Source of the DNA: Hymenoscyphus infarciens
Taxonomy: Eukaryota > Ascomycota > Leotiomycetes > Helotiales > Helotiaceae
Direction of reading: 5' to 3'
DNA: 64,000 nt
NCBI GenBank assembly: GCA_001414345.1
Contig: LLCB01000126.1
Coordinates: 93,448-157,447 of the forward strand
A model generated the notes under the pieces. The model saw nothing but the letters and a program-made list of their open reading frames with translations. It was not told where the DNA came from and searched no databases. Each line of letters starts with the position of its first letter. Position 1 is the first letter of the stretch. Below, piece by piece: positions 10,939-22,900 of this stretch. The translations under genes and the position numbers were made by a program.

Positions 10939-12290
10939 ATGGCGCCCAAAACCATCGAACAGGCCGAAATCGAGAAATACTGGGAAATCTTCGCCTCCCT
11001 CAGCAATGGAGGAACCCATCTCACAGGCTCCCAAGCAGCACCGGTCCTGAAGAACAGTCAATTGAGAGACGATCAACTAGAGCGGATCTGGGACCTGGCG
11101 GATGTGGATAATGATGGGAATCTGGATTTCGAGGAGTTTTGTGTGGCTATGAGACTTATTTTTGATTTGGTTAATGGGGTATGTTCTGATTCTGGTCTGC
11201 GGGGCAGGCGATTGAGAGTTGGGGACAAGGCTGACGATTTACTTCTTGTGATAGGAATATGCGGATGTACCTGCTGTACTGCCGGATTGGTTGGTTCCGG
11301 AATCGAAGGCGCATTTGGTGCAGGCAAATAGGGCGTTGACGGGAAGACAGGTTCAATTTGAGCAGGTGGAGGATGATGATGATTCTCCGGGGTTGAAGGA
11401 TGGCTTCGATTGGTACATGAGTCCGGCGGATAAGGCGAAATACGATGAGATATATTCTGCGAATCGGGATGGACGGGGTGATATTACTTGTAAGCTTGCA
11501 TATCTTCTCCTCTGAAACTTGCGCTGGACTCGTGCTAACGTTTGTTACAGTTGAATCTCTAGATTCCCTCTACTCCTCCCTCGACGTACCAGATACCGAC
11601 GTCCGCAGCGCATGGAACCTCATAAACCCAAAACAATCACAAGCCATATCCAAAGACGCATGCCTCGCATTCCTCCATATCCTCAACAACAGACACGAAG
11701 GCTACCGAATCCCCCGAACAGTCCCTCCCTCTCTACGATCGAGTTTCGAGCGCAATCAAATCGATTACCAAGTCGACAACCAACGCACATCCTCCCCCGC
11801 ACAAAAATGGGGCACACACGGTGGTGAAGATACGAGCTCGGGTAAAAAGGCGAAATTTGGAGAGACATACCTAAGTCGCATCGGCGTAGGCGGAAAGAGC
11901 AGTTACCGACCCGCAGGCACGGATTTCTCTAGTACGAAAACTACGGAGGATTGGGAGGAAGTTCGATTAAAGAAGCAGCTTGCAGAATTGGAGGCTAAGA
12001 TTGAGAAGGTGGAGTCAGCGTCGGAAAAGAGACATGGTGGAAGGAGAGATACGAAGCCGGCGTTGGTGAAGAGGGAATTGGAACAGTTGCTCGATTATAA
12101 GAGGAAGGAATTGAGAGATCTGGAGACAGGAGAGGGAAGGAGTAAGGTTGGTGCGGGGTTGAAGGGGGTGAGTGATGAGATTGAGACTGTGAGGGAGCAG
12201 GTTGAGGGTTTGGAGACACATTTGAGGACGAGACAACAGGTTTTGGAGGAGTTGCAAAGGGAGATTGAGAATGAGAAGATGGGAAGATGA
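10939..12290 (+). CDS. END3: END3, actin cytoskeleton-regulatory complex (endocytosis)
   Basis: Exons 10939-11178, 11255-11489 and 11551-12290 encode 404 residues, the usual length for fungal End3. The chosen ATG gives the conserved start '[18 protein letters not shown]'. An N-terminal EH domain carries an intact EF-hand loop '[13 protein letters not shown]' near residues 54-66. A second EH-like region follows ('[17 protein letters not shown]' to '[13 protein letters not shown]'), and the last 120 residues are Lys/Glu-rich coiled coil. In yeast End3 forms the Pan1-Sla1-End3 coat complex, binds NPF-containing partners and drives cortical actin assembly during endocytosis; the same role is inferred here. 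The second intron has a CTAAC branch site. Nothing is broken. Confidence 0.95.
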
Positions 12291-12927
12291 TGAGGAACGG
12301 GGGTGTGTATGGTACATAGAAGGTTAATATATTACAAAATTGTACAACTGGTGGGCAAGTTGGCTGGCAACACTAGGAATTTTGGTTGAACATAGGTAAG
12401 AGAGAGGTTCGGGCGTTTATCTAAGTACACCGGCCTTCTTCTAGATTTGTAAGAGGGCGTACGCGCAGTATAGAATGCGGAACTATTTTTTAGCAGCATC
12501 GACTAGGTGCAGGCTAAACGACTAGGAGCCACCAATGAATCGATCTTCTGGTTTTTGACGTGAGGATACTTCTAAACATTTTTTTCCGTAGACACACACA
12601 AAGTTTACATAGCCAATTTCACCTTGAAAACAATACGGAGAATCGCAGTCCCCATCAAATCAGCCTTGTGCCTGAAGCCTTGGGAGGCCATCCTCGAGCC
12701 CCACATCTTCGGCAGCCTTGCCTCGACCTCACCTCGACCATTCCAGGATATCATCAGCTTCACCACGTCTTGTAAAGTTCCCTATTTTCAGGAATTTGGA
12801 TTGCTGCTGGCTGTCTTCTGGCCCTGTTTTAATTTGCCTTTAATTCAAGATACCAAAGGATCAGCAGCCTATTCACAGTTTCTTGGACCAAGAGCTTCCA
12901 GGTTTCCTCTGCATTAAGTCAGTCGTG
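12291..12927. other. intergenic, nothing recognised
   Basis: Downstream flank of END3 and leader of the phosphatase-like gene. No gene, RNA or repeat is visible. A frame continuing upstream of 12928 lacks an ATG. Confidence 0.5.
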
Positions 12928-14062
12928 ATGTCGTCCACCATGGCAGTGAATAGAATAATCGATGCACGGAATCACCAGAGGCCCCAGAGGCTAGAAACAT
13001 CTACCAGCTACCTTGCATCCAGCAACAACTACAATAGCCGCACCTACAACTCCAACACAACCACTGCGAGTCCAACACCGTTCATCCCCAAAGCACAAGC
13101 AGACATGTCTACCATCTCGCAAATACAAGGAGTTGAGCCTACAGGAAAACTGGACTGGCGCGTAAGTGCTCTCTCCCTCCACTTAGGTGAACCTCGAACT
13201 CAACTAAAATGTTTGCTAGGCTCCCTCTCCTCCCCATATCAACGTACCCGCAGCCACCGAGGACACTCCGATTCGTATACCACAATACCACGGGAGACAC
13301 AGCAGCGAGGAAGATAGGAAGATATTGAATCTTATTGCGAACAGTGTCTCTGCGCCTTCAGCAATAAACGCTTGGCAATACGAAAACCGAAGACGCGCAC
13401 AGCCGATACTATCTTTCCTGCACCTTGGTCCTTCGGCCGCTGCCCGAGACATCAATTATGTACAATCCAACGGCATCACCATGCTGCTTGCCATCAGAAA
13501 CAGCGCAACAGCACAAGCTCGCCTTTTGAGTGGGGAAAAGGTCGCAAACCAACTTGGCATCCAAGCCGCTGCAATCGATCTTGATGGCATGCAAGACCTC
13601 ATCAGTACTGGATTCCGGAACGCGATCCAGGTCATCAATGATCACCTAATCCACATGCACAAACTCCAAGCAGCCGGCTTCTTACAACACCCTGGAAAAG
13701 TATTGGTATTCTGCGAATCCGGAAACGAGCGATCCGCTGCCGTTGTGGTTGCCTACATCATGTTCATGTACGGCATGGACTTCATCCCGGCCATCCAATA
13801 CATACAAACTCAACGCTTTTGTGTAGCCTTCGATGACTCGCTCAAGGAACTCCTTCAAAGCTACGGGGATATTCTAAAGGCGCATGTCGAGGTCGCAAAT
13901 GCAACCACGAGTGCTCTACCCACCAATACATTCCGACCAGCACCAAAACGAGGCCGCTCAGACTCTGTGGATGAATCGGGTATGGATATCGATGATCAAG
14001 ATGACATTGAGAGATTTGGAAATCGGGCTGGATTTGCTCCTTTCCGTGATATCCAGTCATGA
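12928..14062 (+). CDS. dual-specificity-phosphatase-like protein
   Basis: Two exons, 12928-13161 and 13220-14062, split by a 58-nt GTAAGT...TAG intron, give 358 residues. The first 130 residues are disordered (Ser, Thr, Asn, Pro). The rest is a DSP fold: 'ILSFLHLGPSAAARDINYVQ' resembles the usual 'I...LYLG....A' opening, and 'VLVFCESGNERSAAVVVAYIM' is the active-site loop with Cys about 243 and Arg about 249. The His normally before the catalytic Cys is Phe, so the loop reads F-C-x5-R-S. The nucleophile and Arg remain, so it may be a weak phosphatase or a STYX-type binding protein. The C-terminal tail has 'PAPKRGRSDS', a likely nuclear signal, followed by an acidic stretch. An internal ATG at 12940 is an alternative start. 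Target unknown. Confidence 0.85.
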
Positions 14063-14683
14063 CCTCCAATCTTGGGATCGGGGCTACGACGGGGTATGAA
14101 TCTGTGATCATGATCGTGTATGATAAACGATGGGAAGGATGCATTATATGGGAGGCGCAACTGAATTAGGGTCTTGAGCCAGGTGGTTTCACGTGGTTGG
14201 CTTTGTATTATGCATGGAAGGAAGGGAGGAACTCTGGAGGCTTTCTGCAAAGTAAGGATGGATGGCGTTAATTGAATACCCATGGCGTTTGGGACAGTTC
14301 ATAACGGTAAACCCACTGGTAGCTGGTCTGAACTGCCAAGTTTGCGGGTATAGACTTTTTTCTTTTGTAGGTAGTTGAATGGAACGAGGTCTTGATTTAC
14401 TTGCATCATTGCCATATTTGTTAATATTACTTTCTCCCCTTCTTCTCCATCTCCCATCTTCCCATCCACCCTGGCCTGGCTAGAGCGAAAATTCGTGAAA
14501 CCTTGAAGTTTAAGGATTAAGTAGAATAAGTGAAGCGGCACCAAATAGTAGAAATGGTGCAGGGGTTCGCGTTGGCAACCACTCATTTTCCCCAACTCAA
14601 TCACCCCCCCCCCCACAAATTCAATGACCCACTATTCTAGCGCAAATTAAGCAGAATCCAGACATCAAATCAGAAACCATCAA
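14063..14683. other. 3' flank, no gene seen
   Basis: Includes a run of nine C at about 14606-14614. Minus-strand frames here have no protein-like features. Confidence 0.5.
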
Positions 14684-14938
14684 GCTCGATTAGTCCAGTG
14701 GTTAAGACGTTGGAAGATATTGCCTATGCTCAATTTCCCTCCTCGTTTACCTAGTAAACGAGGCTGTCGCCCCGACTAACTGCGACTGTCTCCCAAGAAG
14801 CCGATCCCAGGGATCTTGCAGGGTTGCCTCGACGTTACACGGGTGTTATGGTAAAAATGCGAGCTAGGTGGCCGAGGCCCTAAAATATCAAAGAATAAAA
14901 TTCTTCCAGAAGCCTCAGTTCGAATCTGAGATCGAGCA
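14684..14938 (+). tRNA. tRNA-like gene with a ~190-nt insertion in the anticodon arm
   Basis: The 5' half begins GCTCGAT (14684-14690) followed by an A-box-like TAGTCCAGTGG and a D arm (GTC...GAC), then TTGGA. The 3' half has TCCAG, a four-base variable loop, a perfect T arm (CTCAG-TTCGAAT-CTGAG, 14914-14930) and ATCGAGC (14931-14937), which pairs 7/7 with the 5' end. TTGGA/TCCAG form the anticodon stem with one G-U. About 188 nt separate the two halves, including a perfect 10-bp hairpin at 14741-14763. A T9 run about 13 bases downstream is a ready Pol III stop. No simple splice gives U33 in the anticodon loop, so the amino acid cannot be called; a tRNA pseudogene or tRNA-derived SINE is possible. 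Confidence 0.55.
14741..14763 (+). repeat. 10-bp perfect hairpin within the tRNA insertion
   Basis: CCTCGTTTAC and its exact reverse complement separated by CTA. It lies in the sequence that interrupts the tRNA-like gene. Confidence 0.9.
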
Positions 14939-14950
14939 TATATGATATAA

Positions 14951-14960
14951 TTTTTTTTTA
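14951..14960 (+). terminator. poly-T Pol III terminator
   Basis: A run of nine T starts about 13 bases after the tRNA-like gene. This is the standard RNA polymerase III stop and suggests that the unit at 14684-14938 was once transcribed. Confidence 0.6.
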
Positions 14961-14961
14961 T

Positions 14962-15390
14962 CCTTTTTTTATTCTTACGTTTTTTATTCACTTTCTCTTA
15001 TATAGATAGTATAAGATAGACTAGTAGTGATATATAAAAAGTTCTCTATATTTTATTCTAGAACTAGTGAATTTAAAGTTATAAAATTAAGAATTAATTT
15101 AGTTTTCTCTAGATAAGCTATTAGTTAGTATTCTTTCTTATTTTATATACTTATTCTAACTACTTATATATAGTAAAACCTAGACTAACTAGTATATTAA
15201 TTACGTTATAAATAACTATATAAAGTATTACTATAAATCTTATAAAGTAGTACTTATTAGAGTTATTCTAGAGAACCTAGAGATAAATAAGTAGTTCTTC
15301 TCTTTCTTATATTATAATTTATATACTAATATATATAGACTTTAAAAGTAAATTAAAGTTTAGCTAAGACTTTTTTAATATTATAAGAAA
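14962..15390. other. start of AT-rich block, unclassified
   Basis: TpA-rich sequence with no open frame, between the tRNA-like gene and the first LTR element. It is probably RIP-mutated repeat too decayed to classify. Confidence 0.6.
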
Positions 15391-15395
15391 CGTCT

Positions 15396-15891
15396 TATAA
15401 TAGCATACTATCCTGGATTATTATATAATAGCTGGATTATTATATAATAGCACTACCTTGAATTATTAGCATTTATGAAACTGCTGATACCTCTAAGCAG
15501 TGCTAATACCCTTAATACCTCTTTAGCCGAGATTATAAATAACTGATACTTATGTAAGCGAAGTATCGAAGGTATTAATATCTAATATTTATATATAGAA
15601 GGGATTAAGGTCTAGATATTGTATATTTAGCTTTCTAAAGGATTAGAGGTTATATATTTAGCTTTTTAGCTCTTATTATTTAGTATTAGCTATATTAAGT
15701 AGAGCTTAGTTATTATTATTATTAGAACTTAGAAGCTTCTAACCTTCTTATATATAGACGTTTATGTTTAGTATAGTAGAGAGATAGTTATTATTTTCTT
15801 CTATATTAGTACCTAGTATCTATATATATTATTCTACTATATATACTTCTATATACCTCTACTATAGTTATATGTATTTTATACTATTATA
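15396..15891 (+). repeat. 5' LTR, family A
   Basis: 496 bp. It begins with short tandem copies of a TATATAATAGC..GGATTAT unit. The putative R region starts at GTTATTATTTT (15787) and runs 105 bp to the LTR end. Confidence 0.88.
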
Positions 15892-18800
15892 TAAAAATAA
15901 TAACTCTTCTTCGCTAGTAACAGCCTTAATAATATCTCTTTTTAAGCTTATCGCTATTTCTTATTTAGAAGTCGATTTATACTTAATTTAGAATATTATA
16001 ACGATATCCTTATATAGCTAGGTAATTAGAGACTATCTAGATAGCTAGTAATAGTAGGGTTTATTATCTATATAGATAGCTAGTATAAATCGTATTTTAG
16101 TATATGTTAAAGGATTAGAATATACTGAGTATTTCTTAAGAGTCCTAATAACCCTAGATTTAGTGAATAAGCCAACTTATAATAGTTATCTAGAAAGCTT
16201 CTAAATCTAATCTTACCCCCTCCCTCCCTCTCTAAATCAGTATCTTTGAAATGTCAAACCTAGTTCTGCTACAAGGTGTTAAACGCTCTTCTAGGGCTAC
16301 CTCTCTTTCTAAAAGCCGCCTGAATAGCACCTGTATACTAAGATCTAGAAGATCCTAAAACAACGGTTAAAGAGACTAGTAGGACTTCTTAAATATAGAC
16401 TAGATATAGTCGGTTATATAAGCTTTAGAAGTAGAGAATCAAGAAATAAGGAATTAACTAGCTAAGCTAGAAAGATAGATAAGCGAGCTTATAATTTAAA
16501 GTTAATAAAACACTTTGCCTCCTAACCCTCTTTAATCCGATCCTCTTTCAAACTCTTAATTAAACCCTCTCCTACTTCTAAGTCTAAATTCATACCCCTT
16601 TCAGCTATAGGCAGCTACCTCTAATACTTTCCGATAACTCTCTTCTAAGGCTACCTCTCTTTTCAAAAGACTCTCTAAACCCTCTTAGATCTGTAACCGT
16701 ATACTAAGACCTAAAAGATCTTGATAAAATAATAAGTAAGACTTCTTAAATATAGACAATATTTAGACAAGATAGTAGTATAAAAATAAAAGATAAAATA
16801 ATTAGTTAGACAAGATAGATATAATTATAAGCGAACTATAAAGTTAATAACTCAAAAACACTCCGTCTCTAAACTCTTACTAATTCAACCCCTCTTTTAA
16901 ACCTTTGTTCAAACCCTCTTTTGCTTTTTAAAGCCTATATTTAGACCTTTTTCGCTTATAGGCCCCTATCTCTAATAAACTTCCTAAACCTTGAATCTAA
17001 TATAAATTAGTTAAAATATGCTTTCTGTTAGAACGAAACTTAGAAGTGAGCTCTTAGCTAAGTTATTGTTGTTTCTTAACCGAATATTATCTAACTTAAC
17101 TCTAAACTTCTCTTAAACCTCTACTAGTAAATATTTAAAAAGACTACGGTTATAGACCAAGTCTCTACTAGTATAAAGGTTAAAAGAGATAGAAGTTAAA
17201 AGAGAAGGAAGTAGAATTAAGAGAAGAATATACTAAAGAAACTTTTACCGACTTTAAAAGGTTACTTTTTAAGTATAGCTATACTTAGAGAGATACTAGA
17301 ATTAGAAAGGTTCTTTTATATATAGAATAAAACAAGATTATACCTTAGCTCTAAAACGCGTCTACTACTCTTAAGAGACACTAGAATTATAACTTCGCTA
17401 AGATAGTAAACGATCTTTTAGCTATAGATAAGAAGGGATACCGAAACACTGAATATTTAGAAACGACTACGCCTATTAATATCAGCACTTTAGTTTAAAG
17501 AATACTCCTCTATTCTTATTTAGTTTAGCGCTGAACTCCCTATAATATAATAGCGAATCGTCCTCTACTTTAGAAGTGGAATCAGAATCGGAAGATAAAT
17601 AAGTCCTTAAGTACCTTAAAGGGAATAAGGCGGCCTACGGGCCTAAGTAATACAGTTCCTATGATAATACTGATATATGTTGTACCTGAAACTGTACCCC
17701 TTTTTGTTATCTTAAACTTTAGATAGCATTTTTAAATTCGGTAATAACTATTTTAACTAGCTAAAACTACCCCTTTTATTATCTTAAACTTTAGATAGCG
17801 AAACTCTAACAACTTTAGAAACAACTTCGCCTTTAACTATCTAAAACTCCTCCTTTTATTATCTGGATATTTTAGATAGCGTTTATAACATTTAGTAATA
17901 ACTCTTTTATTTTAACTAGCTAAAACCTTACTAGCTCTGGCAAGGAGTCTTTCTCTCTTTCTTACTTTCTTTTACTTCTAGTAGAGCTAGAAGTTCTTTT
18001 TATTTATCTAAATTCGACTCGGATACGAATTGATACGCTCTTGAAAGGATAGTGACCTCTTAGCTAAGTTATTACTGTCACTTATAACTTTACCTCTTGA
18101 TATTCGCCTCTAACTCTAATCTAAATTCGCTTCTAACTTTATTTTAAACTTTTTTAGACCTATACTCTTTTAGTAATTCGAATTGAATAAGAATTAGTAC
18201 GCTCTTAAAGTAAGCTCTTAACTAAGTTATTACTACCTCTTAACTAAACGACTTCTAACTCTATTCTAAATTTGCCTCTATCTCTACTTTAAATTTTTAT
18301 ACTTTTTAAACTTTTTAAACTTTAAACTTTTTCTAACCTACTAGATAGGATTGGACTACACTCTTTTAGTAGACGAGAATACTTATACTTAATATTAAAG
18401 GATTTGAAAACAAAGTCTCTTTTATAAGTATCTATAAACTTAGTTAGATATAATTCAGATCCCGCTTAGTATCTTATAGACAATTTTCAGGGTTTACTAT
18501 ATTATCTAAGAGACTTTTATAGAGCTAGGACTACCTCAACACCTCTCTAAATAGCTTAATACATAGGAATTAGATAAGAATTAGGTAAAAGAGTTAATTT
18601 ATAAAACTCTATTAAATACCTTCTAATTCTAGTTACCCTCAATAAGGAACTTATAATAAAAACCTAAGATAAAACACTAACTAGTAGGAATGTTCAAAGT
18701 TAATAAAGTAAAGAACTAAGACTAAGTTACTACTAAAATAGAGCCTACTAACCCTCTCTAGGCTATAGCCTCTCCTTCCTCTAACTTATTATCCTCCTCC

Positions 18801-20023
18801 CTACCCTCCTAAGTATAAGGAGCCTAAATCAGCTCTTCCTTTACTACCTCCTCCTTATAAGCACGCTTCTTACCTTAACGACATCCTATAACCGGCTTTA
18901 GAGAAGACGCTCGTAAACTCTTTAGGTAGGCCTTAAAGAGGACCTAAACCTAGGTTTAGATAGAGGTCCTACTCTCTATAATATAGTGTAAGGACTATTA
19001 AATATTAGTAACTAAAACCTCTCTAATAAGTAAGAGATACTTATAGTAACCTTAGTATAAAGCGTCTAAGTCTTCTCTAAGAGGGCGAACTACACCTCTA
19101 AACTACTCTTTAGTACCTCTATACTAGTAATAACTAATACCTTATCTAAGGCCTTAGTAGCTTTCTTAACCTCCCTCTTCTCCTCCTTACCTATAAGCTT
19201 ACTAAACTCCTTCCTAATAAACTATAGTAATTACCTGAGTTAGAACGGATTTAGTATATATTTAAGATTAAACTTACTAGAATACACATAGTATTCTACT
19301 TTATACAGTACCTATACTTCTTCGACTTTAGCTTCTTAAAAGCATATACGTAATCTTCGTTCTAAGATTTTACCTAAAAGCACTAAACGTAGTAGACTCG
19401 GTAGGTAGCTAGAAGCGTACTAGGAGGATATAGAAGAGGCATTTTACTATATCAGATTAGCCCCGAATTAGGTCCGATTAAGGAGGGAAGAACTTACTTT
19501 TATATATATATATATAATATATATATATATTCTAGGAGACAAGTCAGTATATAAGGATATACCTAATCGAAAGGTATTCTTACTATTTATATATTATTTA
19601 AATAAAAAGAAAAAAAAAAGAGAAGTTAGAATTAAGGAAAAGTCGTCTACTAATATACTACTTACAATAATAGCTATTACTTTACAATTATTATTTATTA
19701 CTTAATAATTACTATTATAATATATAATAATAGTAAGAATACGACAACTCTATAGCAGCGTACTGCTTTCTACCTACTAGCTAATTATCAGCTATCTTCC
19801 GTTTATATCCTATTATTATATAGTATATAGTAGTAAACAAAGAGCGATTAGCTCTTAAACAATAATACTACTAGCCACCGACCCTACTCTAACCACTAGA
19901 TACTATAATAGTAAGATAAGTTATATTCTTCATAATAAAAAGACAAATAATACTCTAATCGACTTAATACTATACTAATTACTAATAGAAGACTTAGGAC
20001 AAGTCTTTTTAAAAGAGAGGGGA

Positions 20024-20519
20024 TATAATAGCATACTATCCTAGATTATTATATAATAGCTAGATTATTATATAACAGCACTACTCTAAATTGTCAGTAT
20101 TTATAAAACTACCGATACCTTTAAGTAGTACTAATACCTCTAATACCTCTTTAGCCGAGATTACGAATAACTAATACTTATATAAGTAAAGTGCTAAAGG
20201 TATTAATATCTAATATTCATATACAGAAGGGATTAAGGTCTAGATATTATATATTTAGCTTTCTAAAGGATTAGAGGTTATATATTTAGCTTTTTAGCTC
20301 TTATTATTTAGTATTAGCTATATTAGGTAGAGCTTAGTTATTATTATTATTAGAACTTAGAAGCTTCTAACCTTCTTATATATAGACGTTTATGTTTAGT
20401 ATAGTAGAGGGATAGTTATTATTTTCTTCTATATCAGTGCCTAGTATCTATATACGTTATTCTACTATATACACTCCTATATACCTCTACTATAGTTGTA
20501 TGTATTTCGTGTCGTTACA
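20024..20519 (+). repeat. 3' LTR, family A
   Basis: 496 bp, same length as the 5' copy; the differences seen are transitions. It is preceded by a purine tract and followed by the CGTCT target duplication. Confidence 0.88.
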
Positions 20520-20524
20520 CGTCT

Positions 20525-20893
20525 TTAAAAGTTAAATAGTTTCTAAAAAACTTAAAAGTTTTAACTTTAAAAGAGAAACCTTTAACTTTAAAAGAGAAAC
20601 CTTTAAAAAGCTTATATTAAACTTTATTATTAAGAATTATATAAGTAGAAAAGCTATATCTTCTTCTTCTTTTAAAAAGCTTAGAGTATTAGTATAACTC
20701 TATAGTTATAAAAGCGATATAAAAAGAGTTAGATTATCGTTTATATATACTAAGTAAAGCTAGCTATAGTCTCTATCTAAATAGTTCTTAAGTAAGAAGA
20801 GTATATAAACTTATTTATACTAATCTAAATTATTATTTAATGTTAAATATACTAAGATATAAGTTTTTATAAGAGTAAGTAAAGTTTCTTATT
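20525..20893. repeat. unclassified AT-rich repeat fragment
   Basis: Positions of about 20694-20800 are repeated in inverted orientation at about 36908-37010, with mostly transition differences. This is a piece of a dispersed repeat of unknown type. Confidence 0.6.
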
Positions 20894-22900
20894 TATAATA
20901 GTATACTGTTATCCTAGATAGCTAGGAGTACCTGCTATATATAAGGTTTCAGTAGTTATTATCTTATATTATCTATTTTAGAAAGGTTATATAGGTTTGA
21001 GCTTTTATATTAGCTAATATATAACGTTAGTCGGTTTTAGACCTTTTAGTTCGAACCTCTTATATATAGTAGCTTACTTCTAGAGTAGAAGAGAGATAGT
21101 TTTTCCTTTTCTTCTATATTAGAGCCTAATATCTACTTACGTTATTTAGTCTTAAACGTACTCTTATATACCTCTTCTTCTATAGTATATATTTTATACT
21201 ATTATATAAAAAGGAAAAACTCTACTTCGCTAGTAATAGTATTTATAATATCTCTTTTAAGCTTATTATTACTTCTTTTATTTTTAAATACGACTTAGCT
21301 TAGATTTAGACTAGGATAATAATAACCTTAAATAGCTAGGTAATTAGAGACTATCTAGATAGCTAGTAATATTAGGGTTTAGTATTAGTTATAGATAGCT
21401 AGTAAAAATCGTATATTATACGTTAAGAAAGCGGGATACGCTAAGTGTCTCTAAGGCTTCTAATAACCCTCTCTATATAGGGACTACTGTACATAGGTTT
21501 AGTGAATAAGTTAATATATAAAGTTATCTGGAAGGCTTCCAAATCTGCTCTTACCCCCTCTCTCCCTCTATTCGACATCATGTTAACAGTTCCGCCATAG
21601 GGCGTTGAACGACCTTCCAGGGCCACCCCCCTTTTTGAAAGATAACCCTCTGAACCCTCTCTGACCCGCAACCGTATAACAAGACCTAGAAGATCTCGAC
21701 GAAACGATAAGCGAGACTTCTCAAATGCGGACGATATGCGGATAATAGGCGGACGAGATAGAGGCAAAGAACATAAAGGATAAAACGATCGGTTAGACGA
21801 GATGGACAAAATTATAAGCGAACTTCGAAGTCAAAAACACCCTACCTTCGAACCCTCACCGATCCGACCCTCTTTCGAACCTTCGTTCGAACCCTTCTTT
21901 GCTTTCATGCCCGAATTCAGACCCCTTTCGCTTACGGGCCCCTGCCCCTGATGCCTTCCTACCACTTCCTAACCCTCGAATCGGATATAAATCGGTTGAA
22001 ATACGCTTTTCATTAGAACCAAAGAAGTAAGCTCTTAGCTAAGTTATCGCTGTTAATCCTAACCAAACATCATCCGAATCTACTCTAAACTTCCCTTAAA
22101 AATACCTCTACTAGTAAATAACTAAAAAGAATACGAATTACTCAGTTATAGACCGAGTCCCAGCCGCCAGTACTAAGTATTAGAAGAGATAGAAGTTAAA
22201 AGAGATAGAAGTGAAATTAGGAGAAGAATACGCTAAAGAAACTTTTACTAACTTCAAAAGGTCGCTTTTCAGGTACGGCCATACTCAGAGAGATACTAAG
22301 TCGAAACGGTTCTTCTATATATAGGATATACCTTAGCTCGTCTAGACTCCCTACGATCTAACAGCGACTCTTCTTCGAAATCAGAAGATAACGAATAAGT
22401 CCTTAAGTACCCTGATTTAGGAAGGAACAAGGTAATACAACAACTTCGGTATTAACTTCATTTGACTAGCTGAAACTACCCCTTTTATTGTCTTGAACTT
22501 CGGATAGTGTTTTCAATATTCGGTAATAAACTCTTTTGACTAGCTAAAACCACCCCTTTTATTGTCCCCAGATACTCAGATAACAATTTCAACTTGATAA
22601 CTTCAGAAACAACTTCGCCTTTAACTACCTGAAACCCCACTGACTCTAATTAGAGTCTTACTTTCTTTTCACTTCTAGCCGGACTAGAAGTCCTTTTCGT
22701 TCGAATTCGAATCAGTTGTAAATTAGTACGCTCTCGAAGTAAGCTCTTAACTAAGTTATTACTATCACCTATAACGTTACCTCTCAATGTTCGCCTCTGA
22801 CTCTGCTTTGAACTTTTTCTGATTTTACTTTGAACTTTTTCCGACCTGCTGGACAGGATCAGACTACACTCTTTTCGCGAATACTTGCTTTTGATCAGTG
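20894..22900 (+). mobile_element. truncated LTR element, family B (5' LTR plus part of the interior)
   Basis: A 313-bp LTR (20894-21206) is followed by AAAAAGGAAAAAC and by interior sequence collinear with 34371-36330 of the intact family B element, including the gag-like stretch near 21530-21850 and the tandem-repeat zone near 22440-22640. The match stops at about 22896-22900, directly against the terminal repeat of the next element, and no 3' LTR is present. The interior is less TpA-rich than its neighbours but still broken by stops. It is a truncated, probably interrupted copy. Confidence 0.85.

Larger units (their letters stand above)
15396..20519 (+). mobile_element. LTR retrotransposon, family A, 496-bp LTRs, RIP-mutated
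   Basis: The two LTRs (15396-15891 and 20024-20519) are the same length and align throughout. Their ends are imperfect inverted repeats (TATAATAG... / ...GTCGTTACA, originally probably TGTAAC...GTTACA). The element is bounded by the 5-bp duplication CGTCT at 15391-15395 and 20520-20524. A polypurine tract AAAAGAGAGGGGA precedes the 3' LTR. One base after the 5' LTR is AAAATAATAAC, the exact complement of GTTATTATTTT in the LTR at 15787-15797. The internal 4.1 kb has gag-like remnants near 16230-17500, an internal duplication, and tandem repeats near 17690-17930. I could not find integrase or reverse-transcriptase motifs, so it looks non-autonomous. All frames are broken. Confidence 0.88.

Noticed and set aside
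19500..19530. TA dinucleotide run as a possible origin or centromere-like feature
   Set aside because: Short TA runs are expected throughout RIP-mutated DNA; nothing else supports a special role.
21441..21809. 122-codon minus-strand ORF in the AT-rich block
   Set aside because: Antisense to the gag-like region of the truncated family B element; the equivalent antisense frame in the intact element (34614-34859) is shorter and not conserved as a protein.
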